From Agarivorans sp. TSD2052 (GTDB lineage: Bacteria > Pseudomonadota > Gammaproteobacteria > Enterobacterales > Celerinatantimonadaceae): a DNA stretch of 64,000 bases. The DNA is taken from NCBI RefSeq assembly GCF_023238625.1, contig NZ_CP096670.1, positions 1,353,501 to 1,417,500 of the forward strand. Reading direction: 5' to 3'. Made by a program: the position numbers and the translations under genes. Below the pieces are notes generated by a model that was given only the letters and a program-made list of their open reading frames with translations, searched no databases and was not told the origin of the DNA. Of the stretch, positions 47,334-55,895 are shown piece after piece (the first letter of the stretch is position 1; every line of letters starts with the position of its first letter).

Positions 47334-47359
47334 CAAAGGGGGCGAAATAGCCCCCTTTG
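47334..47359 (+). terminator. Terminator after the ABC transporter operon
   Basis: CAAAGGGGGC-GAAATA-GCCCCCTTTG: ten-pair perfect stem, then GCTATTTTAGTTT. The stem is strong, the T-run modest; partial read-through to the next gene is possible. Confidence 0.8.
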
Positions 47360-47386
47360 GCTATTTTAGTTTAAGAAGTAATTATC

Positions 47387-48535
47387 ATGCTTAGTTTATT
47401 GAAAAATGCTCAGGTCTATTCTCCTCGTCCGTTAGGAACCATGGATGTGCTTATAGCAAATGGAAAAATTGCTGAAGTATCGCCAAATATCACCCTGCAA
47501 AGTAACCTTGGTTTAGTCTCTATAATTGATCTGCAAGGAGCTATTTTAGCCCCTGGTTTTGTTGATGCTTTAGTTCATTTTACGGGTGGTGGAGGTGAAG
47601 GAGGGTTTGCTTATCGCACTGCTGAATTGAGCTTTGCAGACGCAGCACCTACCGGTGTTACCACTTTAGTTGGCGCCTTAGGTACCGACAGTGTGACTCG
47701 CACGCCGGCTCAAGTACTAGGTAAGGCTCGTGAGTTATCGGCGCAGGGCTTAAGTTGTTATTGTTATACAGGGTCTTATCATCTTCCTGTTAAAACGATA
47801 ACGGGCTCTATTGAACAAGACATCATTCTCATCCCCGAGATGATAGGGGTAGGCGAAATTGCCATTGCGGATCATCGCGCTAGTCAAGCTTCGTTGCAGG
47901 CGTTCATTGACGTTGTCGCTGAAGCCAGAGTTGCTGGTTTGCTTGCGGGTAAAAAGGGCATTAGCTTTTTTCATGTTGGAGACGGTAACGGTAAGTTGAA
48001 TATCCTGCGAGAGATTGTTAGTTGCTCAGACTTATCAATTACTCAACTTTATCCTACTCATTGTAATCGCAATCGAGCTTTGTTTGATGACGCTTTGCTC
48101 TTCTTAGCTGAAGGCGGGGCTATAGATTTAACCACTAGCACCAGTCCTCAATTGTTGGAGCAAGGCGAAGTTAGTTGTCCTGAAGCGCTGCACGCTATTT
48201 ATGATAAAGGCTTAGATTGGACCCGAGTTAGTTTCAGTTCAGATGCCAATGCGAGCCTCCCTATGTTCAACCTCGAAGGTGAATTGGTAGGTATGCAAGC
48301 GGGTAAGCTTGATAGTTTATATACAGCAGCAAGAGAGGCGGTGCAACGCTATAAGGTTCCTTTGGAGATTGCGCTGTCGGTGATTAGCGCTAATCCGGCT
48401 AAAACTTTAGGTCTGAGGGACAAAGGTCAATTAGCTAAAGGTTTTGACGCTGATTGTGTGGTGCTTGACCCTCAATCCTTGGCGATAAAACAAGTTATTG
48501 CTAAAGGGCAGAGTATTTGGACTGAACAAGTTTAA
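47387..48535 (+). CDS. Isoaspartyl dipeptidase-like amidohydrolase (IadA family) with altered metal site
   Basis: 382 residues, cytoplasmic amidohydrolase barrel. GGGGEGGF after APGFVDALVHF, HVGDGNGK, YPTHCNRN and SSDANAS match E. coli IadA, which cleaves beta-aspartyl dipeptides. The first His of the HxH metal pair is Leu (L62; H64 stays), and the lysine that is carboxylated in IadA aligns with Glu (E157). His196, His225 and Asp286 are kept. It may use one metal ion, like some NagA-type enzymes, so the true reaction is uncertain. It sits behind a basic amino-acid transporter and before a PLP enzyme. Confidence 0.78.
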   Translation: MLSLLKNAQVYSPRPLGTMDVLIANGKIAEVSPNITLQSNLGLVSIIDLQGAILAPGFVDALVHFTGGGGEGGFAYRTAELSFADAAPTGVTTLVGALGTDSVTRTPAQVLGKARELSAQGLSCYCYTGSYHLPVKTITGSIEQDIILIPEMIGVGEIAIADHRASQASLQAFIDVVAEARVAGLLAGKKGISFFHVGDGNGKLNILREIVSCSDLSITQLYPTHCNRNRALFDDALLFLAEGGAIDLTTSTSPQLLEQGEVSCPEALHAIYDKGLDWTRVSFSSDANASLPMFNLEGELVGMQAGKLDSLYTAAREAVQRYKVPLEIALSVISANPAKTLGLRDKGQLAKGFDADCVVLDPQSLAIKQVIAKGQSIWTEQV

Positions 48536-48605
48536 GTGGGCGTCTCGTTTTTAGACCAGTGCTGGGGCATAATAGCCCGACTTGGTTTTTAGTAGAAGTA
48601 GCCCT

Positions 48606-49841
48606 ATGACGTTTAAAGGATTTACTACCCAGCTAGTGCATTGTGATCGCTTAGCTGGCGTAGAAGACGGTGCTGTACACGCTCCGATTCATAACTCGGT
48701 ACCGTATGGATATGCCGCCACCCAAGATTTGGTCGATGTCTTTCAAGGCAAGCAAGTAGGGCATGCCTATGCGCGTCAATCCACTCCTACCTTAGATTAC
48801 CTTCAACGCAAAATCGCCATGTTAGATGGTGGTATCGCTAGTTTAGTATTTGCCACCGGAATGGCGGCGATAGGCACGGTGTTTCTTACCTTGTTGAAAG
48901 CCGGTGACCACATCGTAGCGAGTCGCTTTTTGTTTGGGAATACCAGCAGTATTTTTGGCACACTAAAAGGTTATGGTATTGAAGTAACCTTAGTCGATGC
49001 AACCAGCGCAGAAGCAGTGGCTGAGGCCTGCCAAGCCAATACTAAAATGGTGTTTGTGGAAACCATTGCTAACCCTGCCACTCAAGTTGTTGATTTAGTC
49101 GGTATCGGCGAACTTTGTCAGCAGCGAGGTTTGGTTTATGTGGTAGATAATACACTAACCTCTTCTTATTTATTCCAGGCTAAGGCCGTTGGGGCCAGCC
49201 TCATAGTAACTTCATTGTCTAAGTATGTTGGTGGGCATGGCAACGCGTTAGGTGGCTCAGTTAGCGATACAGGGTTATTCGACTGGTCAAACTATGCAAA
49301 TATTTTTGAGGGATACCGAAGCGGTGATTCGAAAATGTGGGGCATTAATCAGATTAAGAAAAAAGGTCTACGAGATTTTGGTGGTGCTTTGTGCTCTCAA
49401 ACCGCTCACTTGTTATCAGTTGGTGCAGAAACAATGGCACTACGGATGGAGCGACAGTGTGCTAATGCACTTGCGTTAGCAAAGATGCTAGATGCTCATC
49501 CAAAAGTAGCCAAGGTATACTACCCAGGCTTAGAGCAACATCCACAACATCAACGCGCGTCTGAATTGTTTAAGCACTTCGGCGCATTAGTGAGCTTTGA
49601 TTTGGTTGACGGTATCGATTGCGCCGCGTTTTTAGATAAAACTAAGGTGGTTATTAACGCAACGCATTTAGGGGATAACCGAACACTCGCTTTACCGGTA
49701 GCAGAGACCATCTATTTTGAGATGGGATTAGCGGCGCGACAAGCTTCGGGGATTAGCGAAACAATGATCCGTTGTTCTATCGGTATTGAAGATACAGAAG
49801 ACTTATTGGCCGATTTTGAGCAGGCTTTACAACAGGTTTGA
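48606..49841 (+). CDS. Cys/Met metabolism PLP-dependent enzyme (trans-sulfuration family)
   Basis: 411 residues from the ATG at 48606 (an in-frame ATG at 48582 lacks a good ribosome site). Fold type I enzyme; PLP lysine in SLSKYVGGHGNALGG, HAYARQSTPT near the N-terminus, and the family motif DNTLTSSYLFQAKAVGASL. Could be cystathionine gamma-synthase, a gamma-lyase or O-acetylhomoserine sulfhydrylase; the sequence does not decide. It ends in front of a strong bidirectional hairpin, and follows the IadA-like gene in the same direction. Confidence 0.85.
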   Translation: MTFKGFTTQLVHCDRLAGVEDGAVHAPIHNSVPYGYAATQDLVDVFQGKQVGHAYARQSTPTLDYLQRKIAMLDGGIASLVFATGMAAIGTVFLTLLKAGDHIVASRFLFGNTSSIFGTLKGYGIEVTLVDATSAEAVAEACQANTKMVFVETIANPATQVVDLVGIGELCQQRGLVYVVDNTLTSSYLFQAKAVGASLIVTSLSKYVGGHGNALGGSVSDTGLFDWSNYANIFEGYRSGDSKMWGINQIKKKGLRDFGGALCSQTAHLLSVGAETMALRMERQCANALALAKMLDAHPKVAKVYYPGLEQHPQHQRASELFKHFGALVSFDLVDGIDCAAFLDKTKVVINATHLGDNRTLALPVAETIYFEMGLAARQASGISETMIRCSIGIEDTEDLLADFEQALQQV

Positions 49842-49852
49842 TAGTTAGCTAA

Positions 49853-49887
49853 ATAACAAAGCCTTGGCAGAGCCAACGCTTTGTTAT
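49853..49887. terminator. Bidirectional terminator between convergent genes
   Basis: ATAACAAAGC outer arms and TTGGC/GCCAA inner arms form a long two-part hairpin between the PLP enzyme (plus) and the FKBP gene (minus). Confidence 0.75.
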
Positions 49888-49895
49888 GGTTAAGT

Positions 49896-50375
49896 CTATT
49901 TGGTGTCGATAGACAACAGTTCAACATCAAAAATGAGCGTTGAGCCTGATGGAATAGAAGCTACACTGCGGTCGCCATACGCCAATTGGCTAGGAATGAA
50001 AAAGCGAAATTTCTCACCAACATTCATATACTGTAACCCTTCTGTCCAACCGGCGATAACTTGGCCGAGTGGAAATTGAGCGGGGCGCCCTCGGTCTACT
50101 GAGCTATCGAAGACTAAACCACTGAGTAAGGTGCCATGGTAATGTACTGTTACAACACTGTGCGGTGTGGGTTTGTCGTTATCGCTTACTACATCCTCCA
50201 AGACTTTGTATTGAAGCCCTGACTCAGTAGTAATCACACCTTCTTGCTGTCCGTTACTGGTCAAGAAGTCCTGACCTAACTGGCGGTTTTGTTTGGTAAC
50301 CTTAGCGCCATTGTTTGCTCGAAGAATAAATAAAATAACAAAAACTGCCAGCAGCGCTAGCACTACAAATTTCAA
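49896..50375 (-). CDS. FKBP-type peptidyl-prolyl isomerase, membrane-anchored
   Basis: 159 residues. A single N-terminal helix (VVLALLAVFVILFIL) anchors it; the FKBP domain (residues ~60-158) shows VTVHYHGTLLSGLVFDSS, GRPAQFPLGQVIAGWTEGLQYMNVGEKFRFFIPSQLAYGDR and STLIFDVELL, with the active-site aromatic residues kept. Likely folds proteins at the periplasmic face. Close to FkpA/FklB length without their N-terminal dimer domain. Confidence 0.93.
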   Translation of the reverse strand: MKFVVLALLAVFVILFILRANNGAKVTKQNRQLGQDFLTSNGQQEGVITTESGLQYKVLEDVVSDNDKPTPHSVVTVHYHGTLLSGLVFDSSVDRGRPAQFPLGQVIAGWTEGLQYMNVGEKFRFFIPSQLAYGDRSVASIPSGSTLIFDVELLSIDTK

Positions 50376-50476
50376 TGTAGAACCTCCATAAGTATGTATT
50401 AATACAACTTTACGTAACTACTCTTAGAATTGCATTATATTTGTTTATCGAAGTCGTCAGCCGTTGCTGGTGTAAG

Positions 50477-51457
50477 CTAGCGCGTCATTTTTTTTACAAA
50501 AACTACCACAAACAAGGCGATAATGAAGCTCCCACTAAAAGCTTCGATAGCGGCGAAAGCCCGCGAGTAACCTACAGGGGTAAAATCACCGTAACCTAAA
50601 GTGGTAAATGTGACCACGCTATAATACAAGCATTCAAAAAAAGACACGAAGTTATGGCTAACACTTTGGTTGAGGTCTAAGGCTACAATGTTGCCGTTGA
50701 AATGAATACCAGTAAAAAAGTAAACAATGGCGCAGCTAAGTATGATGATTAAAGACGTCAGTACTACTCGTGTTGGCAACTCACCATAACCGCATACTAA
50801 ATCGACCAATTTAGATATGCCTCGGCGATAAGATAATTTGGGCATTTGATAGCGACGCATGGTGAGCTCTTTTCTTAAAAAAGCACCTGCTGTGGTGAAT
50901 AAGCCTTCGGATTCAGCGGTTTTACGTAAACAGCGATAAATTTCCTCAGCTTGTTGGTAATAATCATGCATTGCTTCTTTATCTTGCTGGCGTTCAGCAG
51001 CACTGCCGAGTTGTTCTTGCAGTATTTTGTCACCAACACATAAACTGTCGCATTTACAGAGATCCATTTTGGTGCCAAGTAGGTTGGTTTTGCTTAAATT
51101 CGCGTGGTTTAGGTTAGCGCCTCTTAGATCGGCTTTCATCAGACTGCCGTTTTGGAAGTCGATGTTGAATAGGTGGGCTCCTTTCAAGTTTGAACGATAT
51201 AAATCAGCACCACTCATATCGTAGCCTTGCTTACTGTTATATTTAACCAAATCAATATCGACTAGCTGGGCTTTTTTTAAACTGATACCTCGCAGCACAC
51301 CGCCACCTTTAGCGTAGTTCTCCAATTTTACTTTTATTTCGGGCCCAGTTTTATCTTCATCAGGATCATGCCAAAAACATAAACCACTCTTCAAAGCCGG
51401 TTCTTGGCAACTGGCTCCAGAGGCATCTTGATATAAACATTTTGCGCATCTCACCAT
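50477..51457 (-). CDS. Pentapeptide-repeat potassium channel with N-terminal Cys/His motif
   Basis: 326 residues with an unusual order of parts: a Cys/His cluster (C4, C7, C17, C27, H30) that could bind a metal; pentapeptide repeats (residues ~60-130: LRGISLKKAQLVDIDL, MSGADLYRSNLKGAHLFNID, LRGANLNHANLSKTNLLGTKMD); a helical linker; and a two-helix ion channel with selectivity filter TLGYGD (near 290) and pore helix YYSVVTFTTLGYGDFTPVG. The filter points to K+. The cytoplasmic pentapeptide solenoid may regulate gating. Sole gene; no partner visible. Confidence 0.88.
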   Translation of the reverse strand: MVRCAKCLYQDASGASCQEPALKSGLCFWHDPDEDKTGPEIKVKLENYAKGGGVLRGISLKKAQLVDIDLVKYNSKQGYDMSGADLYRSNLKGAHLFNIDFQNGSLMKADLRGANLNHANLSKTNLLGTKMDLCKCDSLCVGDKILQEQLGSAAERQQDKEAMHDYYQQAEEIYRCLRKTAESEGLFTTAGAFLRKELTMRRYQMPKLSYRRGISKLVDLVCGYGELPTRVVLTSLIIILSCAIVYFFTGIHFNGNIVALDLNQSVSHNFVSFFECLYYSVVTFTTLGYGDFTPVGYSRAFAAIEAFSGSFIIALFVVVFVKKMTR

Positions 51458-51639
51458 TCAAATACCCCGCTGGCCGTTACAAAACATAAGCCTTAATCAG
51501 TCTTGCTTCGCTGCAATCTTTATAAGTGTATGCCAAATAAATGAAACTGCGAGAGGTGTAAATAGCTTTTAATGCCTGCTTGGGATAACAAATAAATCAG
51601 TGTGGTAAATCGTTAACGTTATAGATTTCGATTGGCGGG

Positions 51640-53295
51640 TTACTTGCCGCGGTTACTCCCAAGTTGTTGAAATTCACTTTTTAAGGTGGAGTAACGTTCA
51701 GCATGATTTTCATTGAGTTTAAGCCCATCCAGAAGTTTGATAGTGATTTTACATTCACCTAGCAACTGACCGCTAACGCCCTTTGGTGAGGCGTTTATTT
51801 GTTTTAAAATAGCTTGAATTTTGTTCAAAATCGCCCCTGTATTACCGGGCGCTACTTGCAGAGCCTTATCAAAAAAGTTGGTCGCTTCATAAAAACGCTG
51901 CTCTTCGTAAGCTTCAATGCCCATTTTGTTAAATTCGCGAAATTGGCCTAATTTTAGCTCAAAGTCTTCGGCTTTTAGCACCTTATGGGCCGAAGATAGT
52001 GATACAGGATCGATGTTATCGCGTTTTTCTAACTCTTCTGCAAATGGCATTGCGTATTCAAATTCGCCGACAGAATTTAGGGTTAAGAAGGTATCCGGTA
52101 ATAACTCGCCGCTTACCTTGCTGGGGGAATCTAATAAACCATCATGGCTATCAAAGAGTAAACGCTTGGCTTTATTTAGTTCTCCCTTAGTGGCATGCAC
52201 TCTGGCTTGGCTAATCCCCTCAAAGGCTTCAAAATTGAAATCGTCGTCTTTACCTTCTTCACGTCTAGCGTGAAACAACACCGAATTCACTTCTTGTAAT
52301 AAACGATTCTTACGGTATAAATCGTCCTCGCTTTGCGCTTCGTCGATCAGGCTGCGCACGTAGTTACAAAGGTGGTGTGGGCCACGATGTATCGAGCGGC
52401 GGGCCAGTTGTAAAATGGTAGAAAAGGTTTCTTTAGCTAAACTGAGATCTCCCGCGTCCATGGCTAATTCAGCTAACAGTTGCTGACGTTCAATACTATT
52501 TACTGCCAGTTTAGCGGCTTTAAGTACTGTTTCTAACGCTTTGTCTAAGTCTCCCTCGGCGCGGTAAGCGCGCGCCAACCAATCATAAGCGGTAAGCAAT
52601 AAAGGGCTTTCGCTAATTGAGCGGTTAAGCGTTGCTATGGCACTTTGGTTGTCATTTAACAAGAGATGAACGCGGCCTAGGGTTGCCTTTGCCCATGTTT
52701 GTTTACGTTCTTTTAAGATGGCTTCTAATGCAGCTTTGGCAGCTGTATATTCACCTAATGCAATTTGGGCTTCTACGCGAAGATTTCGACAATAATTACT
52801 GTATTTATTGTCAGCTTCAATTTGTTGGTCACACAAGGTGATAACTTGTTGGTACTCTTTGTCGGCTAGCGCTTGATATATTTTGCGTAAAGATTGCCTT
52901 TTTAAGTGCGACCTCGCTAAGCGATTGTGTAACTGGAATTGCGAAAAGGGTTTAGTAATAAATTCATCGGGTTCCATTTCTAGTGCACTGAGAACCATGC
53001 TTTTATTATTGTCACCACTAATGATGAAGAATAAGGCATCTACATTGAGTAGTTTACTGACCCGCAACTCTTCCAGAAGTTGACCCCCGTTCTTACCCGT
53101 TCCTAGGTTGTAATCAACAAGTAGAATATCAAATTTACGCTTTTTGCAGGCTTTAACCGCGGCTTCGCCAGTGTTTGCAAAATAGACTTCGGTAGCACCA
53201 AAGTTTTGCAGCATAGCTTTCAGCATGACTTGAAAGGCGCGTTGGTCGTCAACGATGAGGATCTGTTTGCCGCTATAATCGTATTGCGTAGCCAT
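51640..53295 (-). CDS. Response regulator with TPR repeats
   Basis: 551 residues. N-terminal receiver (~8-135): ILIVDDQRAFQ, phosphoacceptor Asp in DILLVDYNLGTGKNG, ISGDNN and TKPFSQFQL. The rest is a chain of tetratricopeptide repeats (e.g. LLTAYDWLARAYRAEGDLDKALETVLKAAK, AYEEQRFYEATNFFDKALQVAPGNTGAILNKI), a protein-binding scaffold. No DNA-binding or enzymatic output is visible. Its histidine kinase is not in the window. Related receiver-TPR proteins occur across marine gammaproteobacteria, partners unknown. Confidence 0.9.
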   Translation of the reverse strand: MATQYDYSGKQILIVDDQRAFQVMLKAMLQNFGATEVYFANTGEAAVKACKKRKFDILLVDYNLGTGKNGGQLLEELRVSKLLNVDALFFIISGDNNKSMVLSALEMEPDEFITKPFSQFQLHNRLARSHLKRQSLRKIYQALADKEYQQVITLCDQQIEADNKYSNYCRNLRVEAQIALGEYTAAKAALEAILKERKQTWAKATLGRVHLLLNDNQSAIATLNRSISESPLLLTAYDWLARAYRAEGDLDKALETVLKAAKLAVNSIERQQLLAELAMDAGDLSLAKETFSTILQLARRSIHRGPHHLCNYVRSLIDEAQSEDDLYRKNRLLQEVNSVLFHARREEGKDDDFNFEAFEGISQARVHATKGELNKAKRLLFDSHDGLLDSPSKVSGELLPDTFLTLNSVGEFEYAMPFAEELEKRDNIDPVSLSSAHKVLKAEDFELKLGQFREFNKMGIEAYEEQRFYEATNFFDKALQVAPGNTGAILNKIQAILKQINASPKGVSGQLLGECKITIKLLDGLKLNENHAERYSTLKSEFQQLGSNRGK

Positions 53296-53474
53296 TACTG
53301 AGTTTTCTAGTCCTTTTGCGGTATCGTAGCATAACTTTAAGGCTATGAAAGTATGGTAAGTATAGACATTTTACTAACTACTAGTATCGATGATTAAATC
53401 TTGCCAAAGCAACCTAATTTGATTTAATATTAATTTGTTGGTGAGTATTTTGGTCTCGCCAGCGCTGAGTCAAA

Positions 53475-53670
53475 GCCAAACTTGGAGTGATCCAAGGTCG
53501 GAAAGTTACAGATCTTAAGGAGCTTATCCTTAAGATGGCTGGACCGCCTTAGTTGAGTGGTGTGATTTGTAGTTTTGTGAGTCCCACTGCTTAGTAAGTT
53601 AGTCTATTTACCGTTTATTACTTTCCGTATTTGGTTGGAACGCCAAGCTAATTTAGCTTGGCGTATTTGT
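53475..53670 (+). ncRNA. Candidate structured RNA (hairpin-rich gap)
   Basis: Three strong inverted repeats occur in series: CTTGGA-GTGA-TCCAAG (53481-53496), ATCTTAAGGA-GCTTA-TCCTTAAGAT (53512-53536, ten pairs) and ACGCCAAGCTAA/TTAGCTTGGCGT (53640-53664, twelve pairs) followed by ATTTGTTT, a weak terminator. No ORF with a ribosome binding site spans them. This fits a small RNA or an mRNA leader; strand and ends are uncertain. Confidence 0.3.
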
Positions 53671-53705
53671 TTCTGCGTATTTATTCTCTTCTATTACTGG
53701 CATTA

Positions 53706-53810
53706 ATGAACCGTGTCGGACTTTTCGGGTTTTTTATTATAGCTTTCTGCTGCTGGGTAGCTCAGCTTATTGCTTTGCCTGCTTATTATGGTTCTGGTGA
53801 ATGGGGATAA
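53706..53810 (+). CDS. Possible 34-residue hydrophobic peptide
   Basis: ATG to TAA in an otherwise non-coding gap. It begins MNRVGLFGFFIIAFCCWVAQ and looks like a short membrane helix. There is no convincing Shine-Dalgarno, so it may be chance; it also overlaps a T-rich hairpin region. Confidence 0.25.
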   Translation: MNRVGLFGFFIIAFCCWVAQLIALPAYYGSGEWG

Positions 53811-53820
53811 ACGCCCATAA

Positions 53821-53842
53821 AAAAGGAGAGCTGCTGCTCTCC
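53821..53842 (-). terminator. Terminator of the lipB-lipA end of the operon
   Basis: Minus strand: GGAGAGC-AGCA-GCTCTCC followed by a T6 run, 29 bases after the lipA stop. Confidence 0.9.
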
Positions 53843-53870
53843 AGTTTGTTCCGAAATAAAAACAGCGACG

Positions 53871-54839
53871 CTATTTTACTTCTTCACCTTTAGCCTGCAG
53901 GTCTGCATGGTAACTAGAGCGAACTAGCGGCCCACAAGCGGCGTGAGTGAAGCCCATCGCTTCTGCCTTGGCTTTTAGTTCATCAAACTCAGCTGGGGGG
54001 ACATACCGTGTCACCGGTAAGTGGTGCTTACTGGGTTGCAGGTATTGGCCGAGTGTCAGCATGGTTACGCCATGGTCACGTAGATCTTGCATCACTTGCA
54101 ATATTTCTTCGTTAGTCTCGCCTAGGCCCATCATTAAGCCCGATTTTGTTGGGACATTAGGGTGTAACTCTTTAAAGCGTTTAAGCAAGGTTAATGACCA
54201 TTGATAGTCTGAACCTGGGCGCACCTGCTTGTATAAACCTGGTGCAGTTTCCAAATTGTGGTTGAATACATCGGGTGGATTTTTATCTAAGATTTCTAGG
54301 GCTTTATCCATTCTGCCTTTAAAATCAGGGACCAAGGTTTCAATTTGAATATTTGGACTATGTTTGCGTATTTCGCTTACACATTCAGCAAAGTGGCTCG
54401 CACCACCATCACGCAAGTCATCGCGATCAACCGAGGTGATCACCACATAGCGTAGCTTCATGTCGGCAATGGTTGCTGCCAATTTTGTCGGTTCTTCTTT
54501 GTCTAGCGCTAAGGGTTTACCGTGGCCAACATCGCAGAATGGACAACGACGGGTACAAATGTCACCCATAATCATGAAGGTAGCGGTACCGTGATTAAAG
54601 CATTCGGCTAAATTTGGGCAAGAGGCTTCTTCACACACCGAGTGCAGATCGTGCTTGCGCATTGCACTTTTGATTTCATTAATGCGGGTGGTGTCAGAAG
54701 GCAGTTTGATACGCATCCATTCTGGTTTGCGTAGCATTGTTTCTTTTTCTGAGGGTATTACCTTCACAGGAATAAACGCCATCTTGTCGGCATCGCGAAG
54801 TTTTACTCCGGGCTCCATACGCACTTTCTTTGCACTCAT
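53871..54839 (-). CDS. lipA: Lipoyl synthase
   Basis: 322 residues; radical-SAM enzyme that inserts two sulfurs into octanoyl groups on lipoate-dependent enzymes. Both [4Fe-4S] cluster motifs are seen: the auxiliary [12 protein letters not shown] (C-x4-C-x5-C) and the radical-SAM CTRRCPFC (CxxxCxxC). The catalytic-end motif RSSYHADLQ is intact. Overlaps lipB by 4 bases; last gene of the ybeD-lipB-lipA run. Confidence 0.97.
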   Translation of the reverse strand: MSAKKVRMEPGVKLRDADKMAFIPVKVIPSEKETMLRKPEWMRIKLPSDTTRINEIKSAMRKHDLHSVCEEASCPNLAECFNHGTATFMIMGDICTRRCPFCDVGHGKPLALDKEEPTKLAATIADMKLRYVVITSVDRDDLRDGGASHFAECVSEIRKHSPNIQIETLVPDFKGRMDKALEILDKNPPDVFNHNLETAPGLYKQVRPGSDYQWSLTLLKRFKELHPNVPTKSGLMMGLGETNEEILQVMQDLRDHGVTMLTLGQYLQPSKHHLPVTRYVPPAEFDELKAKAEAMGFTHAACGPLVRSSYHADLQAKGEEVK

Positions 54840-55492
54840 AGTGTGGGCAGTCCTTGTTGATGTTCGGTATTGCTGTAAGCCAGTTGCTGAACCATAACTT
54901 GGGTAAGTTGTTCGGCCACTTGCTCAACAGTGAGGGTATCTACAAAATCGCTTATTTGGGCCATTTCTAGGCCGGCATAACCGCAAGGGTTTATCAGCAA
55001 AAATGGACTAAGGTCCATGTTTACGTTTAATGCTAATCCATGAAAAGAGCAGCCTTTGCGAATGCGTAAACCTAAAGAGGCAATTTTCTTGTGGTCTACA
55101 TAAACGCCGGGCGCATCCTTTTTTGCGTAGGCGTCTATTTGATAAGCGCTTAAGGTTTGAATAATGCTCTGTTCAATAATGGTGACTAAGTCTCGCACAC
55201 CAAGTTTTCGGCGGCGAATGTTCAATAGAGGGTACGCCACCAATTGGCCTGGGCCATGATAAGTGACTTGTCCACCGCGGTCAGCTTGAACAATTGGAAT
55301 GTCACTGCTCGCCAGCAAGTGTTCTGGTTTACCGGCTTGGCCTTGGGTAAACACTGGTTTATGCTCTACCAGCCACAATTCGTCGGTCTGTTCAGCACCA
55401 CGTTGATCGGTGAAATCACGCATTGCTTGGAAGACTTGATTGTATTCTTGCAGGCCTAAGTGGCGAACGAGCAGTGTGTTTTGTTCAGGCAT
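54836..55492 (-). CDS. lipB: Octanoyltransferase LipB
   Basis: 218 residues. Transfers octanoate from acyl carrier protein to target enzymes. [19 protein letters not shown], the Lys in [21 protein letters not shown] and the active-site Cys in [10 protein letters not shown] form the conserved set. Its start overlaps ybeD by one base and it overlaps lipA by four, so the three genes are translated together. Confidence 0.97.
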   Translation of the reverse strand: MPEQNTLLVRHLGLQEYNQVFQAMRDFTDQRGAEQTDELWLVEHKPVFTQGQAGKPEHLLASSDIPIVQADRGGQVTYHGPGQLVAYPLLNIRRRKLGVRDLVTIIEQSIIQTLSAYQIDAYAKKDAPGVYVDHKKIASLGLRIRKGCSFHGLALNVNMDLSPFLLINPCGYAGLEMAQISDFVDTLTVEQVAEQLTQVMVQQLAYSNTEHQQGLPTL

Positions 55493-55755
55493 TACAATAC
55501 GTGGCGGACATCTTCAATAGCGCCAATCTCAGTGTATAAGCTTTCTATATGCTGTTTACTGGTAACCTTTACAACGAGGCTAATCGCTTTGTAGTTGCCT
55601 TTACTGCTGGGTCTTGTTTTAGGGCTATAGTCACCCGGCGCGAGGCGTTGAATTACACTCAGTACTTGGTCGTCTAAGGTGTCATTGTTAACGCCCATGA
55701 TTTTGAAAGTAAAATCACATGGGAACTCTAAGTACTCATCAAATTTAGTTTGCAT
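55492..55755 (-). CDS. ybeD: YbeD (DUF493) protein
   Basis: 87 residues, small ACT-like fold; blocks [13 protein letters not shown] and [26 protein letters not shown] are conserved. It always lies between dacA and lipB in gammaproteobacteria; the function is unknown, lipoate regulation has been proposed from its position. Confidence 0.93.
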   Translation of the reverse strand: MQTKFDEYLEFPCDFTFKIMGVNNDTLDDQVLSVIQRLAPGDYSPKTRPSSKGNYKAISLVVKVTSKQHIESLYTEIGAIEDVRHVL

Positions 55756-55807
55756 AACTGACCTAAAAATACAGATCTAGCTACTCGATAAAGCAGCAGA
55801 TGGAAAT

Positions 55808-55835
55808 AAAAAACGCGTTATTCTAACGCGTTTTT
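55808..55835. terminator. Terminator between dacA and ybeD
   Basis: AAAAAACGCGTTA / TAACGCGTTTTT, twelve-pair stem with T-run on either strand; would end dacA transcription and set a separate ybeD-lip transcript. Confidence 0.85.
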
Positions 55836-55895
55836 GTGATGTTTACCTAGGATTTATGTGAAGCCGCTTAGCCAATAAGCTAGCCCCTTGAATTG

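Larger units (their letters stand above)
53296..53870. other. 575-base gap between the receiver-TPR gene and lipA
   Basis: Contains the hairpin cluster and the short ORF listed separately, plus the lipA terminator at its right end. No promoter of consensus quality stood out. Confidence 0.5.
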
